Shown in pieces: positions 34,902 to 44,718 of a stretch of DNA of 64,000 bases (its first letter is position 1; each line of letters begins with the position of its first letter). Under the pieces are notes generated by a model. The model saw only the letters and a program-made list of their open reading frames with translations. It ran no database searches and was not told the DNA's origin. A program made the translations under genes and the position numbers. The DNA is from Sutterella sp034104065 (GTDB lineage: Bacteria; Pseudomonadota; Gammaproteobacteria; Burkholderiales; Burkholderiaceae_F): assembly GCA_034104065.1 (NCBI GenBank), contig JAXEEN010000126.1, positions 1-64,000 of the forward strand, read 5' to 3'.

Positions 34902-35791
34902 CGTCCAGCCCTTCGTCTGATGACGTCGTTCTCTCGGATATCGTCGAGTGCAGTGGCGAGAGAAGGATCGGTCATAATCACCGTGGCAAACTGAATATCA
35001 TCAAGCTCGACAGTTGGAGTGACTGAGACCGTTCGGTACGTCTCTCCCGGTTGATGACTGGATTCCCTGATGATGCCGGCAGAAATTTGCCTCGGAAAAA
35101 TTTTGTCAATGCCTGAAGTTACTAAACGGTCTCCCGCTTTGACGTCGGCATTGGGCAGCACAAAAAGCAGATCCATAACCTCTTCACCGGTGCCGGCGAG
35201 AATGAATCGCTCTCCAGTGCGTTCATTCATCACGGAAAGCCGTTGACGATGGTCGGTGATGAGCGTTACCTCGGCCTGGTGTGCAATCAGTCGGCTGACC
35301 TGACCGAGTACCCCGAAAGCGCCGATCACAGGCATCCCGGTTTTAAGTCCGTCTTTTTCTCCAAGATTGATCTTGAGCCGACGAGTGAACTGATCGGAGA
35401 CTCGTCCCAAGACTTCTGCGGTAACGACTTTATCCGAAGTGCGGGGTACAGCACCAACCAACCGGCGGAGACGATCATTTTCCTCCTGCATTTCGCGCAA
35501 ACGAGCTACCTCCAGCGAAAGCCTTTGATTTTCTTCCGAGAGTTGATCGTTTTCGTTTTTCAGTCGAACTTTACTGACAAAGTAGCCTTCAGTTTGGTCA
35601 AACAGCTTCATTGGAAGCGTGGCAAGTTCGACCATTGGAGTGGTAAAGCTAACGACGGCACTTCTGAAATCGTCGAGCGAACGTAGACGTCCGTCAATCA
35701 AAATCAGGATGACGGACATCAGAACAAAGAAAATAAAGCGGACGCGAGCCGAAATGCCTTGCCGGAACAGAGGCGGCGGACCGTACTCCAT
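34898..35791 (-). CDS. mreC: Rod shape-determining protein MreC
   Basis: A 297-residue protein with one N-terminal membrane helix (about 17-33), a coiled coil (about residues 65-105, SEENQRLSLEVARLREMQEE) and a periplasmic beta-domain with LGRVSDQFTRRLKINLGEKD and GLKTGMPVIGAFGVLGQV. MreC scaffolds the elongasome in the periplasm. It follows mreB by ten bases and overlaps mreD. Ordinary. Confidence 0.95.
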   Translation of the reverse strand: MEYGPPPLFRQGISARVRFIFFVLMSVILILIDGRLRSLDDFRSAVVSFTTPMVELATLPMKLFDQTEGYFVSKVRLKNENDQLSEENQRLSLEVARLREMQEENDRLRRLVGAVPRTSDKVVTAEVLGRVSDQFTRRLKINLGEKDGLKTGMPVIGAFGVLGQVSRLIAHQAEVTLITDHRQRLSVMNERTGERFILAGTGEEVMDLLFVLPNADVKAGDRLVTSGIDKIFPRQISAGIIRESSHQPGETYRTVSVTPTVELDDIQFATVIMTDPSLATALDDIRENDVIRRRAGR

Positions 35792-35801
35792 GATTCAGAG
35801 A

Positions 35802-36845
35802 TCAGCCGACGGCAAATGCCGTATGAAGCTTGTCCATATTTTCTAGGGCGATACCGCAGCCTTTAACCACACAATTAAGAGGTTCTTCAGCCACATGCAC
35901 TGGGAGACCGGTTTCCTCTTTGAGAAGCTGATCAAGATCACGCAGCAGCGCTCCGCCCCCGGTCAGCATAAGGCCGTGTTCGGCGATATCCGCACCGAGT
36001 TCGGGCGGCGTCTTTTCGAGAGCGTTCTTGACGGCAACAACGATTTGATTAAGAGGTTCTGAGAGAGCCTCAAGGATCTCGTTGGAATGTACGGTGAATG
36101 TACGGGGAACACCCTCGGCAATGTTACGGCCCTTCACTTCAATTTCAAGAACCTCAGATCCCGGGAAGGCTGAACCAATTTGTTTTTTAATCAGTTCAGC
36201 GGTTGGCTCTCCGATCAGCATGCCGAAGTTGCGTCGGATGTAATTGATGATGGCTTGGTCGAATTTGTCGCCGCCAACTCGTACAGAGCCGGCATAGACC
36301 ATCCCTCCGAGGGAAATCAGACCGACCTCGGTTGTGCCCCCCCCGATGTCAACGACAAGAGAGCCGGCAGCTTCATTAACAGGCAGACCGGCTCCGATAG
36401 CGGCAGCCATGGGTTCTTCGATCAGATAGACATCGGAAGCTCCGGCCGCTAATGCGCTCTCTTTGATGGCACGGCGTTCGACCTGAGTGGAGCCGCAGGG
36501 GACGCAGATGATGATGCGGGGGGAGGGGGCAAAAAGGCGTGACGGGCTGGCCATACGGATGAATTGCTTGAGCATCTGCTCGGTCACCGTAAAGTCGGCA
36601 ATCACACCGTCTTTCATGGGACGGATGGCATTGATGTTGCCCGGCACACGCCCCAGCATCTGCTTGGCAGCCTTGCCGACGGCGTGAATGGTGGTTTTGC
36701 CGTTCGGTCCGCCTTCTTGGCGGATGGCGACGACGCTGGGTTCGTTCAGAACAATGCCCTTGCCCCGCATGTAGATGAGCGTGTTGGCCGTACCGAGGTC
36801 AATGGCAAGGTCATTGGAGAAGTAATTGCGAAAGAAACCGAACAT
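35802..36845 (-). CDS. mreB: Rod shape-determining actin homologue MreB
   Basis: A 347-residue actin-like ATPase whose filaments steer side-wall synthesis. The start at 36845 gives the typical MFGFFRNYFSNDLAIDLGTANTLIY-type opening with an amphipathic N-terminus; the open frame upstream to 36956 has no family similarity. Phosphate motifs LVVDIGGGTTEVGLISLGG and LTGGGALLRDLDQLL are present. It heads the leftward elongasome operon, so the promoter should lie in 36846-37105, shared with divergent gatC. Confidence 0.96.
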   Translation of the reverse strand: MFGFFRNYFSNDLAIDLGTANTLIYMRGKGIVLNEPSVVAIRQEGGPNGKTTIHAVGKAAKQMLGRVPGNINAIRPMKDGVIADFTVTEQMLKQFIRMASPSRLFAPSPRIIICVPCGSTQVERRAIKESALAAGASDVYLIEEPMAAAIGAGLPVNEAAGSLVVDIGGGTTEVGLISLGGMVYAGSVRVGGDKFDQAIINYIRRNFGMLIGEPTAELIKKQIGSAFPGSEVLEIEVKGRNIAEGVPRTFTVHSNEILEALSEPLNQIVVAVKNALEKTPPELGADIAEHGLMLTGGGALLRDLDQLLKEETGLPVHVAEEPLNCVVKGCGIALENMDKLHTAFAVG

Positions 36846-37105
36846 TTTCACGAAGCCTGGAGATGGGGAATGCTGGGCGAACCGTACCGTGCGCTGGAAC
36901 GCTCTGCGCACCACGATTTTGCAGACACAGCAGGATGTTGCGTAACCCAGAATCAATCTGTTAATGATAAACTAACTGATCGTCCGACGTCGCCGGAAAA
37001 CCGTTGGTTGCCGATTCTCCTTTGTGTTGGAGTGTTTCAGCCGATCCGCGCGCCCAGGAATGAAAACTGTTAAGCAAAATCAACCCGCAGTAGAGAAGCA
37101 CGAAT

Positions 37106-37393
37106 ATGTCCCTATCGATGGACGACATTCGCCGCATTGCCGATCTCGGCCGCATCGATATTTCCGATGAACAGGCTCGAATCGTTCAGGGCGAACTCAA
37201 TGATATTTTTCAGATGATCGAGCGTATCAGCTCGGTCAATACCGACGGCATTGAGCCTATGCCGAATCCTCATGATGGCGTTCAGCGTCTGCGTAACGAT
37301 GTCGTCAGCGAGAACGTGGATCGTGCCGAAAACATGAAGAATGCTCCGGAGCAGGCCGAAGGCTGCTTCCTGGTTCCTCAGGTCATCGAATAA
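37106..37393 (+). CDS. gatC: Asp/Glu-tRNA amidotransferase subunit C
   Basis: A 95-residue protein reading MDDIRRIADLGRIDISDEQA at the start and PMPNPHDGVQRLRNDVV later, both family hallmarks. GatC links GatA and GatB in the enzyme that converts Glu-tRNA(Gln) or Asp-tRNA(Asn) to the amidated form. The start may be the ATG at 37106 or four codons further in. It opens the gatCAB operon. Confidence 0.94.
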   Translation: MSLSMDDIRRIADLGRIDISDEQARIVQGELNDIFQMIERISSVNTDGIEPMPNPHDGVQRLRNDVVSENVDRAENMKNAPEQAEGCFLVPQVIE

Positions 37394-37404
37394 CTGTTTA
37401 GAGT

Positions 37405-38862
37405 ATGAAAGACATCACCTTCTGTTCGGTTGCCGAGCTTTCCCGCATGCTGTCGGCCCGAGAAATTTCTGCTGTCGAGCTTGCCCGGCACTATCTTTCC
37501 CGCATTGAGGCCCACCGAGGCCTCAATGCTTTCCTGGATGTTCGTCCCGAGGAAACGCTGCGTCAGGCACGAGAGGCCGATGATCGTATCGCTCAGGGAA
37601 CCTCGACGGCGCTGACCGGTATCCCCATCGCTCACAAAGATATTTTTGTGACGAAGGAGTGGGCTTCCACAGCTGCGAGCAAGATGCTTGACGGCTACAT
37701 GAGCCCCTTTGATGCAACGGTTGTGAGCAAGCTTAAGAGTGAGGGCATGGTTTGCCTTGGCAAACTCAACTGTGATGAGTTTGCCATGGGGTCCGGTAAT
37801 GAGAACTCCGCTTACGGTCGTGTGTATAACCCCTGGGATAGCAAGGCTGTTCCGGGCGGCTCTTCCGGCGGTTCTTCCAGTGCAGTGGCGGCGGGTCTTT
37901 GTCCGATCGCTACGGGAACCGACACCGGCGGCTCTATCCGAGAGCCTGCATCGTTTACAGGCGTTACCGGTATCAAGCCGACATACGGTCGTCCTTCTCG
38001 TCTCGGCATGATCGCCTTCGCCTCGTCTCTGGATACTGCCGGTTTGTTGGCTCATTCTGCAGAAGACTGCGCTATGGTGCTCGGCAGCATGGTGGGATTT
38101 GATCCGAGGGATTCGACGTCGGTCAATAAACCGACGGAAGACTTCGCACGCCATCTTAACGACGGTGTCAAGGGCGTGCGGATTGGGGTTCCCCGCAAGT
38201 GGATCGGAGAGGGTGTTGATCCCGAACTTAGATCTTCCATTGAAGAGGCTCTTGCTGTCTATCGTCGTCTCGGCGCTGAAGTCATCGATATTGAACTTCC
38301 AATGGCTGAGCTCGGTGTGCCGGTTTACTATGTCGTGGCCTGTGCGGAGGCCAGTTCCAATCTCTCTCGTTTCGATGGCGTTCGTTACGGACATCGTGCG
38401 GCCGAGTACACGGACATCATCGACATGATTAAAAAGTCTCGCAATGAGGGTTTCGGCCCGGAACCCAAGCGTCGCATCATGATCGGGACATATGTGCTTT
38501 CCCATGGCTATTACGATGCGTATTATCTGAAGGCTCAGAAGGTTCGTCGTCTGATCGCCAGGGAATTCCATGAAACGTTCCGTAACGTTGATATGATTCT
38601 TTGTCCGGTGACCACTGGAACGGCCTATGATTTCGGCGCTAATGCCGATCCTGTGTCGGCGTATCTGTCCGACCTTTATACCGTTCCTGCCTCGCTGGCC
38701 GGATTGCCCGGCATGTCGGTGCCCTGCGGCATTCATTCAAACGGTCGTCCGCTCGGCTTCCAGCTGCTCGGAGAAACGTTCAGTGAGGCTCGTCTGCTTG
38801 GCGCGGCAGCTGCTTGGCAGCGTGAGACGGATTGGCATTTGCGCCATCCGTCGGGTTACTGA
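37405..38862 (+). CDS. gatA: Asp/Glu-tRNA amidotransferase subunit A
   Basis: The 485-residue amidase subunit releases ammonia from glutamine or asparagine. The Ser-cisSer-Lys triad is seen: Lys in GIPIAHKDIFVTK, the glycine/serine loop GGSSGGSSSAVAAG, and TDTGGSIREPASFTG with the nucleophile Ser. It lies 11 bases after gatC and 23 before gatB. A long antisense open frame covers it and is a shadow. Confidence 0.96.
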   Translation: MKDITFCSVAELSRMLSAREISAVELARHYLSRIEAHRGLNAFLDVRPEETLRQAREADDRIAQGTSTALTGIPIAHKDIFVTKEWASTAASKMLDGYMSPFDATVVSKLKSEGMVCLGKLNCDEFAMGSGNENSAYGRVYNPWDSKAVPGGSSGGSSSAVAAGLCPIATGTDTGGSIREPASFTGVTGIKPTYGRPSRLGMIAFASSLDTAGLLAHSAEDCAMVLGSMVGFDPRDSTSVNKPTEDFARHLNDGVKGVRIGVPRKWIGEGVDPELRSSIEEALAVYRRLGAEVIDIELPMAELGVPVYYVVACAEASSNLSRFDGVRYGHRAAEYTDIIDMIKKSRNEGFGPEPKRRIMIGTYVLSHGYYDAYYLKAQKVRRLIAREFHETFRNVDMILCPVTTGTAYDFGANADPVSAYLSDLYTVPASLAGLPGMSVPCGIHSNGRPLGFQLLGETFSEARLLGAAAAWQRETDWHLRHPSGY

Positions 38863-38885
38863 TGTCTCAAGAGGAAATGTGAACC

Positions 38886-40337
38886 ATGCAGTGGGAAGTA
38901 GTTATTGGTCTTGAGACTCACGTTCAGCTCTCGACTCGTTCCAAGATTTTTTCTGGCTCTGCCCGTCATTTCGGCGACGAAGCCAATGTCAATGCCTGTT
39001 ATGTCGATCTCGCGCTGCCCGGTAGTCTGCCGGTACTGAATCACGCGGCCGTGGAGAAGGCTATCCGGTTCGGTTTGGCCATTGACGCCACCGTGGCCAA
39101 TCATTCAGTTTTTGACCGCAAAAATTATTTTTATCCTGATCTGCCCAAGGGTTATCAGATCAGTCAGTTTGAGCTCCCGGTAGTGATCGGCGGTCATATT
39201 ACATTCCCTGTCCAACCTCGTAAGGGTGATCCGTACATGAAGACGGTGAACCTTACCCGCGCCCATCTTGAAGAGGACGCTGGAAAGTCTGTGCACGGTC
39301 TTGTTCAAGGTCATTCAGGAATTGACCTCAATCGTGCGGGTACCCCTCTTCTGGAAATCGTGACCGAACCGGAAATGCGTTCGGCGGCAGAGGCAGTGGG
39401 TTACGCTCGTGCTCTTCATGCACTGGTTGTCTGGTTGGGTATTTCCGATGGCAATATGCAGGAGGGTAATTTCCGCTGTGACGCCAACGTTTCGGTACGC
39501 CCTGTCGGTCAGAAGGAGTTCGGTACTCGTTGTGAAATCAAGAACTTGAATTCATTCCGCTTCCTTCAGGATGCTATTGACTATGAAGTTCGTCGTCAGA
39601 TTGAACTCATTGAGGACGGCGGTACGGTGATTCAGGCAACTCGTTTGTATGATCCGGACAAAGGCGAAACTCGGCAGATGCGCACCAAAGAAGATTCGAT
39701 GGACTATCGCTACTTCCCTGATCCGGATTTGCTTCCCCTTGAAATCAGTAATGAATGGATTGAAGAGGTTCGTTCTCAGATGCCAGAGTTGCCTCAGCAG
39801 CTCTGCGAACGGCTGCAGAAGGAATTCGGTCTGCCCGAGTATGACTCCAGCATGTTGACCGCTGGCCGAGATATCGCGGACTATTATTTGGCACTTGCCG
39901 ATCGGGTCAGCGATAAGAAGATGGCTGCCAATTGGGTCATGGGAGAGGTATCTGCTGCGGTTAATCAGACCGAAGGGATGACTTTCTCGAAGGCTCCCGT
40001 GACGCCTGAACTGCTCGCAACCGTACTGCAGCGTGTGCTTGACGGTACTGTCAATCAAAAGGGCGCTAAGCAAATTTTTGCGGCTCTTTGGGATGGAGAA
40101 GGCTCGGATGTCGATAAGTTGATTGAGGCTAAAGGACTCAAGCAGATTTCCGATGCGGGAGCACTTGAGGGAATTATCAACGAGGTCCTTGAAAAGAATC
40201 AAAAGTCAGTCGATGAATTCCGATCTGGCAAGCAGAAGGCGTTTAATGCTCTCGTCGGGCAGTGTATGAAGGCTACTCGCGGCAAAGCAAATCCTGCTCA
40301 GGTCAATGAGCTCCTTCGCAAGAAGCTCGGCGTCTGA
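38886..40337 (+). CDS. gatB: Asp/Glu-tRNA amidotransferase subunit B
   Basis: The 483-residue subunit binds the misacylated tRNA and phosphorylates it before amide transfer. It opens MQWEVVIGLETHVQLSTRSK, then DLALPGSLPVLN, and has the YFYPDLPKGYQISQ motif and the C-terminal YqeY-like helical domain ending ANPAQVNELLRKKL. The set gatCAB implies that Gln-tRNA or Asn-tRNA is made by the indirect route. A strong terminator follows. Confidence 0.97.
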   Translation: MQWEVVIGLETHVQLSTRSKIFSGSARHFGDEANVNACYVDLALPGSLPVLNHAAVEKAIRFGLAIDATVANHSVFDRKNYFYPDLPKGYQISQFELPVVIGGHITFPVQPRKGDPYMKTVNLTRAHLEEDAGKSVHGLVQGHSGIDLNRAGTPLLEIVTEPEMRSAAEAVGYARALHALVVWLGISDGNMQEGNFRCDANVSVRPVGQKEFGTRCEIKNLNSFRFLQDAIDYEVRRQIELIEDGGTVIQATRLYDPDKGETRQMRTKEDSMDYRYFPDPDLLPLEISNEWIEEVRSQMPELPQQLCERLQKEFGLPEYDSSMLTAGRDIADYYLALADRVSDKKMAANWVMGEVSAAVNQTEGMTFSKAPVTPELLATVLQRVLDGTVNQKGAKQIFAALWDGEGSDVDKLIEAKGLKQISDAGALEGIINEVLEKNQKSVDEFRSGKQKAFNALVGQCMKATRGKANPAQVNELLRKKLGV

Positions 40338-40351
40338 GTTAATCAATTAAG

Positions 40352-40396
40352 AAAAAGGCTGCACCCGCCTCTGTTTGAGGGTGCAGCCTTTTTTTT
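40352..40396. terminator. Bidirectional terminator between gatB and pyrE
   Basis: GGCTGCACCC and GGGTGCAGCC (40357-40366, 40379-40388) with A residues before and eight T residues after. The loop is 12 bases. It serves the convergent gatB and pyrE transcripts. Confidence 0.94.
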
Positions 40397-40406
40397 GAAA
40401 ACAGAA

Positions 40407-41084
40407 TCACGCGCCGTATCGGGTTCGATAAGCTGCAACAGCCTCCTTGTGACAGGCAACAGCTCGGGCTGTGTCAGAGTCGCTGTCCATGAAAGCCAGC
40501 AGATCATTGAGACTGATGATAGAGACAACGTTCATGCCGAAAGTCTTTTCAACGTCCTGTACGGCCGAGGTTTCCGTCAGTTCAACGGCGTTGCCGCCGC
40601 GTTCTTTGCGGTCAACAGCAATCAGAACACCAGAGGGGACGGCTCCTGCCGTTTGAATGATCTTGACGGATTCTCGTACGGAAGTGCCCGCGGAAATAAC
40701 ATCGTCAATAATGACCACTCGTCCCTTAAGAGGAGAGCCGACAATGACTCCTCCCTCTCCGTGGTCTTTGGCTTCCTTGCGGTTAAAAGCCCAAGGTACA
40801 TCACAGCCGAGTCGAGCAAGGTTCATTGCAACAGAGGCTGCAAGCGGAATTCCCTTGTATGCCGGACCAAAAATCATGTCAAATTCAATGCGACCGGCTT
40901 CTCTTGCAGCCAAAAGCGTGCGGGCATAAAAAGCACCGAGCTCGTCAAGGAGGGCGCCGGTGTTGAAAAGACCTGCATTAAAGAAATAAGGGGACAGACG
41001 CCCAGCTTTGGTTTTGAACTCGCCAAAGCGAAGGACATTAGCTTTGAGAGCAAATTCGATGAACTGTTCTTGAATCGGTTGCAT
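40407..41084 (-). CDS. pyrE: Orotate phosphoribosyltransferase
   Basis: A 225-residue enzyme that joins orotate to PRPP to make OMP in pyrimidine synthesis. The PRPP loop reads VVIIDDVISAGTSVRESV (about residues 123-140), and FGPAYKGIPLAASVAMNLA is the catalytic neighbourhood. It stands alone on the minus strand, divergent from the exonuclease gene, which is a common pairing in Burkholderiales. Confidence 0.96.
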   Translation of the reverse strand: MQPIQEQFIEFALKANVLRFGEFKTKAGRLSPYFFNAGLFNTGALLDELGAFYARTLLAAREAGRIEFDMIFGPAYKGIPLAASVAMNLARLGCDVPWAFNRKEAKDHGEGGVIVGSPLKGRVVIIDDVISAGTSVRESVKIIQTAGAVPSGVLIAVDRKERGGNAVELTETSAVQDVEKTFGMNVVSIISLNDLLAFMDSDSDTARAVACHKEAVAAYRTRYGA

Positions 41085-41194
41085 GTCGGAACGAAAATAA
41101 AATGGGAGCAGAGAGTCCTCGGCGGACGATGTGTGGCATTGTACTGCGATTCATCGGTATTCTTATCTCATTGTCAAAAGAGAGGTGAAGAGAA

Positions 41195-41983
41195 ATGTTC
41201 CGCATAGTGACATTCAATGCCAATGGAGTGCGCTCGGCCGAAAAAAAGGGGTTCTTCAAATGGTTCGAAGGACAGAATGCCGATGTTCTCTGCATACAGG
41301 AACTCAAAGCCTGGGAAAGAGATATCCCGGAAACGGTTAAGCATGTACCTGGCTATTGGAGTTATTTCCACTGCGCTCAAAAAAAAGGGTATTCAGGTTG
41401 CGGTCTTTGGTCTCGGCGTAAGCCGGACAGTGTTGTCGTCGGATTCGGAAGCGAGGAGTTTGATGCGGAAGGGCGGTATGTGGAAGCAAGATTCGATAAT
41501 CTCAGCGTGATTTCCTGTTATTTTCCGTCGGGGTCTTCATCGGAAGAACGGCAGCTGGCGAAATTTCGTTTTCTTCAGCAAATGGTGGTGCATTTGGATA
41601 ATCTGGCAGGCTCCGGACGTCAAATTATTCTTTGCGGTGATGTCAATATTGCACACAAGGAAATTGATCTGAAGAACTGGAAGGGCAATTTAAAAAATTC
41701 AGGCTTCCTTCCGGAGGAACGTGCCTGGCTGACTGATCTTATTGAAAAGCATGGGTGGAGGGATGTTTTCCGTCTGCTCGACTCTCGTCCGGAACGCTAT
41801 ACCTGGTGGAGTCAGAGAGGACAGGCGAGAGCCAAAAATGTTGGATGGCGCATTGATTATCAGTTGGCAACGGTCTCAGTAGCTTCGACTGCTCAGTTGA
41901 CTGATATTTATACTGGCGAGAATTTCTCTGATCATGCCCCGTTGATTGTGGACTATGAACTGCCGATTGCGGCGGAGAGGTGA
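41195..41983 (+). CDS. xth: Exodeoxyribonuclease III (AP endonuclease)
   Basis: A 262-residue base-excision-repair enzyme of the exonuclease III family. Motifs: FNANGVRSAEKKGFFKW, LCIQELKAW (metal Glu), CGDVNIAHKEIDLKNWKGN (Asp/Asn), and the final SDHAPLIVDYE (catalytic His). The stop overlaps the next gene start by four bases, so the two are translationally coupled. Confidence 0.94.
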   Translation: MFRIVTFNANGVRSAEKKGFFKWFEGQNADVLCIQELKAWERDIPETVKHVPGYWSYFHCAQKKGYSGCGLWSRRKPDSVVVGFGSEEFDAEGRYVEARFDNLSVISCYFPSGSSSEERQLAKFRFLQQMVVHLDNLAGSGRQIILCGDVNIAHKEIDLKNWKGNLKNSGFLPEERAWLTDLIEKHGWRDVFRLLDSRPERYTWWSQRGQARAKNVGWRIDYQLATVSVASTAQLTDIYTGENFSDHAPLIVDYELPIAAER

Positions 41984-42675
41984 TCATGTTCTTGCAGGAT
42001 ATTTTGTTTTCTCAGGGTTTCGGTACCCGTTATGACTGCAGAGCGCTGGCTGCATCGGGGGCTGTCAGTATTGGTGGTGATATTCATGACGATCCCGAAG
42101 AGGATCTAGAGACTGAAGGATTAGTTTTCTCTTGTTTCGGAAAGAAGTGGCCTTTTTGTGAAAAGGGAGTAATCGCGCTCAACAAGCCTGCCGGCTATGA
42201 GTGTTCAATGAAGCCGTCAGCTCACCCTTCTGTGATGACACTGCTTCCGGGGCCGCTTCGACGCCGAGGAATGCAGCCGGTTGGAAGATTGGATGTAGAT
42301 ACGACAGGACTGTTGATTTTTACGGATGATGGTGCGCTGCAGCACCGTCTGATTCACCCCAAACGGCATGTATCAAAAGTCTATGACGTTACTTGCCGCC
42401 ATCCGATCGATGAACGCACAAGAGAAAAACTTCTCGCCGGTGTGATTCTTGATGATGATCCCAAGCCTGTTGCTGCAAAGGCTGTTGAGATCGTAAACGC
42501 TCACTTGCTCCGCATGACTCTTGTGCAGGGCAAATACCATCAGGTCAAGCGAATGATTGCTGCATGCTCCAATCGTTGCGACGCTCTGCATCGATCGGAA
42601 TTCGGTCGCTACAGACTGCCTGAAACGCTTCAGCCCGGAGAATGGGTTTGGATTAGCAGAAGCGATATTGTGTAA
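41980..42675 (+). CDS. rsuA: 16S rRNA pseudouridine synthase, RsuA type
   Basis: A 231-residue protein with an N-terminal S4-like RNA-binding part (about 1-60) and the catalytic GRLDVDTTGLLIFTDDG loop with Asp, plus ALNKPAGYECSMKPSAHPSV, which fits RsuA acting on U516 of 16S rRNA. Another RsuA/RluB/E/F family role cannot be excluded. It overlaps xth at its start and touches ampG at its end. Confidence 0.87.
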   Translation: MIMFLQDILFSQGFGTRYDCRALAASGAVSIGGDIHDDPEEDLETEGLVFSCFGKKWPFCEKGVIALNKPAGYECSMKPSAHPSVMTLLPGPLRRRGMQPVGRLDVDTTGLLIFTDDGALQHRLIHPKRHVSKVYDVTCRHPIDERTREKLLAGVILDDDPKPVAAKAVEIVNAHLLRMTLVQGKYHQVKRMIAACSNRCDALHRSEFGRYRLPETLQPGEWVWISRSDIV

Positions 42676-43997
42676 TGGCTTTGAGAAATTTTTTTCAGGA
42701 TCTCTCCGTTTATTTGAAACCCGATCCTCTCAGAATGCTGTTTTTGGGTTTCAGTTCCGGGCTGCCGCTTTTATTGGTTCTAGGCACTCTCAGTTTCTGG
42801 CTCAGAGAAGCCGGTATCGATCTGAAGACGATCGGTTTTTTGTCGTGGGTGGGATTAATCTACGGCTTTAAATGGGTATGGGCGCCGGTGGTTGATTGTG
42901 TTCCGCTTCCGATCTTAACCTCGATTTTCGGTCGGCGACGGTCATGGTTGCTCGTATCTCAGACGGCTCTGATTGCTTCGCTTTGCGGCATGGCCTTTTC
43001 AGATCCTGCAGTCAATCTCTCCGTCACGGCTGGACTGGCTCTTTGCTGCGCTTTTTCATCTGCCACTCAGGATATTGCTCTTGATGCGTTTCGCATTGAG
43101 TCCGCTCCAGCCGATAGACAGGCTGCGCTTGCTGCAATGTACCAGACGGGATACCGTCTGGCCATGATTTGGGCAGGGGCTGGAGCGCTTGCCGTTGCGG
43201 CATGGGCCGGAGGAGATTCGGGTTACAGCGCGGACGGGTGGAAGGCTGCATATTTGGTGATGGCCGCATCCGTTGCTGTTGGCTGGGTGACGGTTTTGCT
43301 TTCTCCTGAGCCCAGCCGTCCATCGGTTTCGTTGGGCAACAAGGCACCTGTCGGCATTCGTTTTTTTGATTATGCGTCAGCACCGTTCAGAAATTTTTTC
43401 GAACGTTTCGGACGGGGAGCGCTGTTGGTGCTCGCATTGATTGCGACTTATCGAATTTCGGATATCGTGATGGGAGTGATGGCGAATCCGTTCTATTCAG
43501 ATATGGGATTTTCAAAGGAGGAAGTCGCAGCCGTTTCAAAAATTTTCGGTGTGGCAATGACTTTGGTTGGTGCTTTTGCAGGAGGCATTGTGACGATGCG
43601 TCTCGGAGTGCTGAAAACGCTTTTTATTGGAGCCGTGTTGTCTGCCGGAACGAATCTGCTGTTTTGTGTGCTGTCACAGGTCGGGCACAGTGTTCCGTTT
43701 CTTGTTCTGACAGTTTCTGCGGACAATTTGGCTGCGGGTTTGGCCAGTGCGGCTTTTGTCGCATACCTTTCCGGACTAACAAGTTCAGCGTATTCTGCGA
43801 CTCAGTATGCCCTGTTCAGCAGTCTGATGTTGCTGCTGCCTAAATTCCTGGCTGGCTTTTCTGGAGTATTAGTCGAAAGCGTCGGATACGGTACGTTTTT
43901 CCTGATCACGGCAGCTATGGGGATACCGGTTGCTGCATTGGTTTGGTTAGCTGCCTGTATCGTACATGAGAGGAAAATCCGGCCCGAAACGGATTAA
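42675..43997 (+). CDS. ampG: AmpG-like muropeptide permease (MFS)
   Basis: A 440-residue transporter with about 12 membrane helices. The start region (LRMLFLGFSSGLPLLLVLGTLSFWLREAGI) and DAFRIESAPADRQAALAAMYQTGYRL are typical of AmpG, which imports anhydromuropeptides for wall recycling. Its start shares one base with the stop of the rsuA-type gene. The wall-recycling role fits the many cell-wall genes nearby, though it is in a different operon from them. Confidence 0.88.
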   Translation: MALRNFFQDLSVYLKPDPLRMLFLGFSSGLPLLLVLGTLSFWLREAGIDLKTIGFLSWVGLIYGFKWVWAPVVDCVPLPILTSIFGRRRSWLLVSQTALIASLCGMAFSDPAVNLSVTAGLALCCAFSSATQDIALDAFRIESAPADRQAALAAMYQTGYRLAMIWAGAGALAVAAWAGGDSGYSADGWKAAYLVMAASVAVGWVTVLLSPEPSRPSVSLGNKAPVGIRFFDYASAPFRNFFERFGRGALLVLALIATYRISDIVMGVMANPFYSDMGFSKEEVAAVSKIFGVAMTLVGAFAGGIVTMRLGVLKTLFIGAVLSAGTNLLFCVLSQVGHSVPFLVLTVSADNLAAGLASAAFVAYLSGLTSSAYSATQYALFSSLMLLLPKFLAGFSGVLVESVGYGTFFLITAAMGIPVAALVWLAACIVHERKIRPETD

Positions 43998-44008
43998 ATA
44001 TCGGGCCG
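43980..44008. terminator. Candidate terminator hairpin between ampG and UPF0149 gene
   Basis: CGGCCCGA and TCGGGCCG (43980-43987, 44001-44008) form an 8-bp stem; the ampG stop codon is in the loop. On the minus strand the stem is followed by a short T run (GATTTT), so it should act mainly for the leftward transcript. Confidence 0.65.
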
Positions 44009-44015
44009 AAGAAGA

Positions 44016-44711
44016 TTATCTGCGACGACGTACAGCCTTGTGGGGATGGGGACGAACGGATTTTGGCTTGGCGGAGCGAGGCGATTCGGCAGGTTTAAAG
44101 CCTCTTGTGACGGAGACGATTTCAGCTACGCTTTCTGCGATGTCTTCAAGTGCTTGATCGAGGTCCTCGATCGGACTTTCTTGGTCAAGCTCTTCTTTGA
44201 TATCGGCCAGGTCTCCAGCAATATCATCAGGGAGATGTCGGAGAATGCCAAGGAGGGCGCTGCTGACGAGCTCGCTCGGATGTTCCTTCAGTCCGGGCCA
44301 TCGATCTACGACTTCTGCAAATCCAAGAGCGAAAGGCACGACGGCGGCGACACCGGCCGGTCCCTTGGCAGGATAGCCTCGATCATCTTCGATTTCATAA
44401 ATGATCGGGTCAAGTTTTCTGCATCGAGCCAAACCTTTGTCGATCGTGCGATAACGACGGTAAATGAGTTCCTCGAGTCTGTCCTGCTCTTCCGCGTCAG
44501 AAAGGCCGGCACCTTCGCGGGCTTCGGCATCAAAAATGTACGGCATCCAGATACTTGGTGAAGGTTCGTCCGGAAGGCAGAGAAGTGCTGTAAGAAAGCC
44601 GTCCATAACGTCCGGCTCCATTGGCTCAAACGGCTCGGGAACAGATGCCAAAAGTTCTCCGAGTTCCACGAATTCGTTGTCAGACAATGGTTTTTCGTAA
44701 TAGTTGCTCAT
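44016..44711 (-). CDS. UPF0149/YecA family protein
   Basis: A 231-residue protein of the UPF0149 family, recognised by the MDGFLTALLCLPDEPSPSIWMPYIF stretch near residues 35-59. The C-terminus lacks the SEC-C zinc motif seen in YecA proteins and ends in a basic tail (HPHKAVRRRR). The start at 44711 is eight bases downstream of ptsI and gives MSNYYEKPLSDNEF. Function unknown; family members may touch ribosomes or Sec parts. Confidence 0.8.
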   Translation of the reverse strand: MSNYYEKPLSDNEFVELGELLASVPEPFEPMEPDVMDGFLTALLCLPDEPSPSIWMPYIFDAEAREGAGLSDAEEQDRLEELIYRRYRTIDKGLARCRKLDPIIYEIEDDRGYPAKGPAGVAAVVPFALGFAEVVDRWPGLKEHPSELVSSALLGILRHLPDDIAGDLADIKEELDQESPIEDLDQALEDIAESVAEIVSVTRGFKPAESPRSAKPKSVRPHPHKAVRRRR

Positions 44712-44718
44712 GTCAGTC

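Noticed and set aside
37378..38736. 452-codon open frame antisense to gatA
   Set aside because: gatA is unmistakable on the other strand; the antisense product is His/Arg-rich with no family features.
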